In this document: one piece after another, positions 59,920 to 64,000 of the stretch | How positions within the stretch are numbered: the first letter of the stretch is position 1 | Layout of the letters: every line of letters starts with the position of its first letter | Notes under the pieces: model-generated | Told to the model about the DNA's origin: nothing | The model's input: the letters and a program-made list of their open reading frames with translations, nothing else | The model's database searches: none | NCBI GenBank assembly: GCA_035079385.1 | Contig: JAVHKY010000001.1 | Location: 3,969,501-4,033,500, forward strand | DNA length: 64,000 nt | Direction: 5' to 3' | Source of the DNA: Aspidiotus rigidus | Lineage: Eukaryota > Arthropoda > Insecta > Hemiptera > Diaspididae | Translations under genes and position numbers: made by a program

Positions 59920-62675
59920 ATTAGTGCTCTACTTACACCTCACTCACTCATTATGAGTTCCGACACTATCCAGAAAAAATTATCTATACCAACAGCGGCG
60001 TTGGACTTGGAAAAATTTCAAATATCGTGCCACATAGAATAGGAGGAGGAAATTTTAACCATCCAAGGAGCTGAACTTGAAAAAATTTCGAATTTGAGGT
60101 AGGTATGATGTAGGGGAGGACTTCAATTTTGTATTCAACCTTCAATATCAGAACTAATTCTCCTCATGAAACAGGATCCGGCGTTCCTTATTGAATTTCG
60201 TTGACAAAACCGCCTTGTTGTTTTTACTCTTGTTCCATCAACTCGCCGAGAGCAGTGAGTATCTGTATATACGACCTCTCTCAGTCCATATTTTAATTAG
60301 AAAAGTAGTAGCGAGATCGTTTTTTCTGTGGTCATTCAATTGTTCTGTCATCCTACCATTTGTTTTCCCCTTCCCCTTTCTAGAGCTGTAGATCTTGGTC
60401 AGATACAATGATCCTTAATCTGTCCAGGTTCATGATTAGTGGCGCCGCGCCGTTCTTTATTCTTCTCCTTTTCTACCAGAATTATTATCAAACTATTCGA
60501 TATTTTGTTTAAATTATCAATTTTAATATTTCCTTTCTCTTGGGTATACCATTAGTCACGTCATACCTTGTATTTCTTCTATATTGAAAGATCCTGGTAA
60601 GTAAAATTATATCATCTGCCTCATCAGACCTTGTTTTACTTAGATATCACGTCGAGTGATGTAATGATATTAAGTGAGGAAATAAGTTACTGACCTACCT
60701 GTTGCGGTTTTATTCAAAATCTATCGTAGCTTATAATGATTCTTATATCCCATAAACGAGGCTCGCCAAATTAATTTTCTTTGAAAGGCATCTTCTTGTG
60801 GTGTACTTGATCTGTCAACTGTTGGGACAAATGAGTACATTTTACGGTAAACAAAAGAACGCGCATCATCTTTGTCACTACACTTACTCTGAATCTTGCT
60901 TCTATCCTAAAACCAGTACATCGTGCATAATTGCATTACGAATAAATTAGATCTGCTAACCACGCACGTATGAAAATATTACGAAGACGTAATAACATGA
61001 AACTCGCCTGATTAAAATCCACTTAAATGAGTTTAATTTCTGTTACTGATAATTGATCCCGACAAGTAGAAGTCCTTTTTTTTCTTTCGTTTTTTTCTGT
61101 AGTTCTGACGTAGTAATCTGTACTACCTACTACAAAAGTAATCTAGCATCTTATTAATATATTGTAACTCTTCCTATAATCAGTATAGGGTTGGTCGATG
61201 TCGCCATAATGTACTGGTATGAAAGACGATCGAAGATTATTATAGCCTATACCGGTATACTAAGTTACTCGTCCGCGTAAAACCTGAATAAATTTTAAGC
61301 CACCAACTTAATCTGACCCAGTTGTTGCATGCGCCCATGTTGCGGCGAAATAAATGATAACATGTAAACCTATAGGTCTGTTTTATACAGGTATGGCTGT
61401 TTACACGAGAAAGTATCTACCTAAATGTTAATTTTTAATAAACTCAATATAATAACATTTGCGACCATTAGATCTTGGTGTAGTGTACTCAATTTGATGG
61501 CAGGATTCATGTTTCTCAAAATAGTTGCCGACGAAAATTATATGGTCGAAACTGACTGAAATCAATCACATATATAAGCTTATTAATAGGTACGGAAACG
61601 CCTACGCTATAAATATAAGTTTAATGTAAAATGTTTCTCAACCTATTTGTCACCAATAATTTGAATATAATCTCGCTTTAGCATGTAAAAAATGATCGAC
61701 TCGTCGCAAAAGAGTTTCAATACGCACCTATTATTGAAAGGTCGAAACTACATAATACGAATTGATGCCGAATACGGCTTAGGTAATCACCAAATAGGCC
61801 TAGTTTGATATTCGACCACCAGTACACGCTACCAATTGGAAAAAAGTTAACCTATAGGTAGGCCTGGTACTAGAAATATCAAATTCAATGGATGAAGTGA
61901 TCATCAGCTCAAATTAGATACTTGGCTAACAATTATCGATCTTAAATAGGCAAAATACGTGTTGATGCGCATCGTGTCGAAAATGTGTACGAATTTCGTC
62001 GACCTACTATCGATAAGTATCTCAAGGTGGGATAGAACTTGTGATCATCATCAACGTGTGCGTTGGCCAAATACGTACAACGTTTACAAAACGTTCAGTC
62101 AATCTTAAAAGGACCCAAAATGTAAACAACGATTCGAATAAATTTTATTAAATGTCATCTCCTGTCATGATGGAAAAGTTTTTGAACAGTAATGTAAATT
62201 TAATTAGGCATAATACTTATTCATTTCTTATATAGTTACTCAATATCGCCAGGGTGTCGAGAGTGAATTTGAAGAGGACGGACGCGCCTTCACTCCGTGA
62301 GTCTGTATCGCATCGATAATTCTGCGTATATGATTCTGCTGTAGTGCTGGAGGAAGTGAAAAACGTTCAAACAAATACAAATTGTATTACCTGCGATAGA
62401 GACGAAGATAACTCATAGATCGACGAATAATTGAGTGTAATTTCTGATGTCCAACACCATGTATGGACTGTTTGATGAAATTTTTCCCTCTGGCTACGCC
62501 GCCGAAGAGTGTAAGATCACAAAATCAAAAAATTTTCCGCACCTTCAAGATAAATTTCAATATTGCTCTCTTCGTAGGGCTCAAGCCTTGAAATCATTTG
62601 AGTTTCTTTTTCTCTCAAAGGGCAGAGAAGCCCTTGCTGAGCGGTTGTGACATCATCAGAGAACGGGAGTTTTGA
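59920..62675. other. Intergenic stretch with a few dispersed repeats
   Basis: Two GGACTTGGAAAAATTTC-type units lie at 60002..60100. The remainder is AT-rich with no supported gene. Confidence 0.4.
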
Positions 62676-63020
62676 TCTACTGTAGAGACTTGGAAGAACT
62701 TTGAGGATTGTCATCTAGAATCGACGCCCTCCCTCCACCACCTCGTTTCGGGTGGTTTGATTCCATTTGAACTCTTCAAATGAGAGATTTTCACTTGATG
62801 GTGCTCGTATTGTCCAGAGTTGTCCCAATTTTGGCCCCTAAGGAGTTTTCTGTGAAGGTATCCGCCGGCAGGTGTATGCAAGACCAGAGTTTGAGGCGTT
62901 GACTTGTTTTGAAGACTTGAAAGACTTGGAAAATTTCGACCTCCGAGCTTCAAATTGATAGTTGAAGAGGCGAAGCGTAATTTTTGGGAGAATTCAGACT
63001 TTCGAGCTATTTATGTGAGG
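62676..63020 (+). repeat. Dispersed GACTTGGAAAA repeats
   Basis: Degenerate units AGACTTGGAAGAACTTTGAG (62686), GACTTGAAAGACTTGGAAAA (62920) and neighbours. Confidence 0.5.
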
Positions 63021-63374
63021 AGGAAGGTCTGATGAAAATTTTATTGATAGAATAGTAATCGACTATCTAAATTGCAACTAAGGACTGCGATTAGGAAACT
63101 CAGCTCAATTTGTAGTTGGAGAAAATGGATAATCAATTTTTCTATTTCACTCTCCTTATGGAACGGATATTCTTTATTTTCCTCAATAATTAGGTCCGTT
63201 AATAAGCCCGTAATGTTTCTCAATTCATGAAAAGTGTGTAACTACATTTCTTCGCATCTTTTAGTTGAGAAATAATGGAAACTTTATTCATTTCTTCCCA
63301 GTAATTTTTCTGAGGATAGTGAAGGAAAATTGGTTCTAAAGAGTATTAAAACTCGAAAAAACTTACAGTATAAG

Positions 63375-63790
63375 CCTAGCCCGATGGGCCATGTCGACTG
63401 TCGGGTTCGACGTGGGTTTTCAGTTGACGCTGGTAGTCGAGTCTGTCGACCGAGAATTGACATCATATCAACCGAGAATTTACTTCTTTCGAAATGTTGG
63501 TCGAAATTGCGGCGCGACGAATCGATATCAGATCGACATTGGGTCGACAAATTGTAACTCTATTTTGACTCATTTGCTACGCATCAATTGAAGGTCAAAA
63601 TTGAGTCGAATCTCCAAATTTTTTATCGATCTGAAATTTATTGCTCTGTTAGGTCGATTTGGAGACGATTGATCGACCTCAAATCGCTCTCAAATCGACG
63701 ACGATCTGAAGCCCTAATCAAATTTTTTATTGAACTAAAATCAACTGCTGTGTTGCGTCGATTGATAATCGATGTTTTAGTTTTTTACAG
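63375..63790 (+). repeat. TCGA/GTCGA-rich segment
   Basis: GTCGA, TCGAC and TCGAT occur more than a dozen times in about 400 bp (for example TGTCGACTGTCGGGTTCGAC near 63393, GAGTCTGTCGACCGAG near 63440, GATCGACATTGGGTCGACAA near 63530). It looks like a transposon interior or degenerate repeat; no terminal repeats were found. Confidence 0.45.
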
Positions 63791-63839
63791 GGAACCTGTT
63801 TTATGGGGGGTTTTTTGAGAAATTTGTCGTGCGCCGTCC

Positions 63840-64000
63840 GCCGTGCGGCAAAAAACTCAGAAAAATTTCTACTCTCGAGCCATATATGATGGGCGGGGAA
63901 CTTGTAAAAATTTGGACTATCGAGACATATATGATAGAGACTTAAAAAAATTTCGACTCTCGAGCTATATAATATGATGATAGCAGGGGGTCTTGAAAAA
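63840..64000 (+). repeat. Dispersed GACTTGGAAAA / CTCGAGCTATATATGA repeats at right edge
   Basis: Four units at 40-55 bp spacing, including CTCTCGAGCCATATATGATG, GACTATCGAGACATATATGA and CGACTCTCGAGCTATATAAT. These are the cleanest copies of the family in the window; the array continues past the edge. Confidence 0.65.

Overview
This is a gene-poor, AT-rich, intron-containing stretch of an insect genome. The two clearest host genes encode secreted valine/proline-rich cuticular-type proteins (minus strand, 6156..9132 and 30087..30722), and the first has the tiny first exon common in arthropod cuticle genes. The transposon content (Penelope-like elements, MULEs, hAT, I-type LINEs, many hairpin MITEs) fits an insect; a hemipteran is my guess, not shown. 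No bacterial operon, CRISPR array, rRNA or convincing tRNA was found.

Layout. 1-1 kb: the 3' end of a plus-strand coding exon faces a small three-exon minus-strand gene. 2-5 kb: weak kinase-like debris and a decayed LINE. 6-9 kb: cuticular gene 1, whose 2.1 kb intron holds a MITE. 11-17 kb: two minus-strand LINE remnants, one split by a hAT MITE with a perfect 8-bp target-site duplication (TSD). 20.6-27.8 kb: a 7.2 kb element with about 0.75 kb inverted terminal arms, each built of four repeats of a 145-167 bp module. It contains (i) a 2.27 kb MULE with a perfect 9-bp TSD, inverted subterminal ACGCGA boxes and a two-exon transposase that has lost its catalytic core, (ii) a 1 kb AT-rich block between 17-bp inverted repeats, and (iii) a 1.06 kb MULE derivative made of two opposed arrays of a palindromic repeat around a transposase C-terminal fragment, with a 10-bp TSD.

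30-31 kb: cuticular gene 2, then a LINE fragment and a Penelope-like element (PLE) with reverse transcriptase and GIY-YIG domains. 37-42 kb: MITEs, a LINE with RNase H, a diverged duplication and a foldback with a hammerhead-like core. 45.5-51.7 kb: a diverged 0.5 kb duplication brackets a nest of transposons. There a hAT relic was split at its very end by a 3.49 kb foldback element (9-bp TSD GGCCAGGCG) that is almost wholly a satellite-like array with a 914-bp higher-order repeat. A second hAT MITE and a hairpin MITE follow. 51.8-60 kb: an RTE/CR1-like remnant, a fused LINE-RT/PLE-endonuclease fragment, and two PLE copies joined head to head. 60-64 kb: mostly featureless, with dispersed GACTTGGAAAAATTTCGA repeats.

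The most interesting common themes are arrays of short oriented motifs at the ends of MULE/foldback elements, and a shared hammerhead-like core plus a CCAAT/TATA promoter-like block in the 3' regions of the PLEs.
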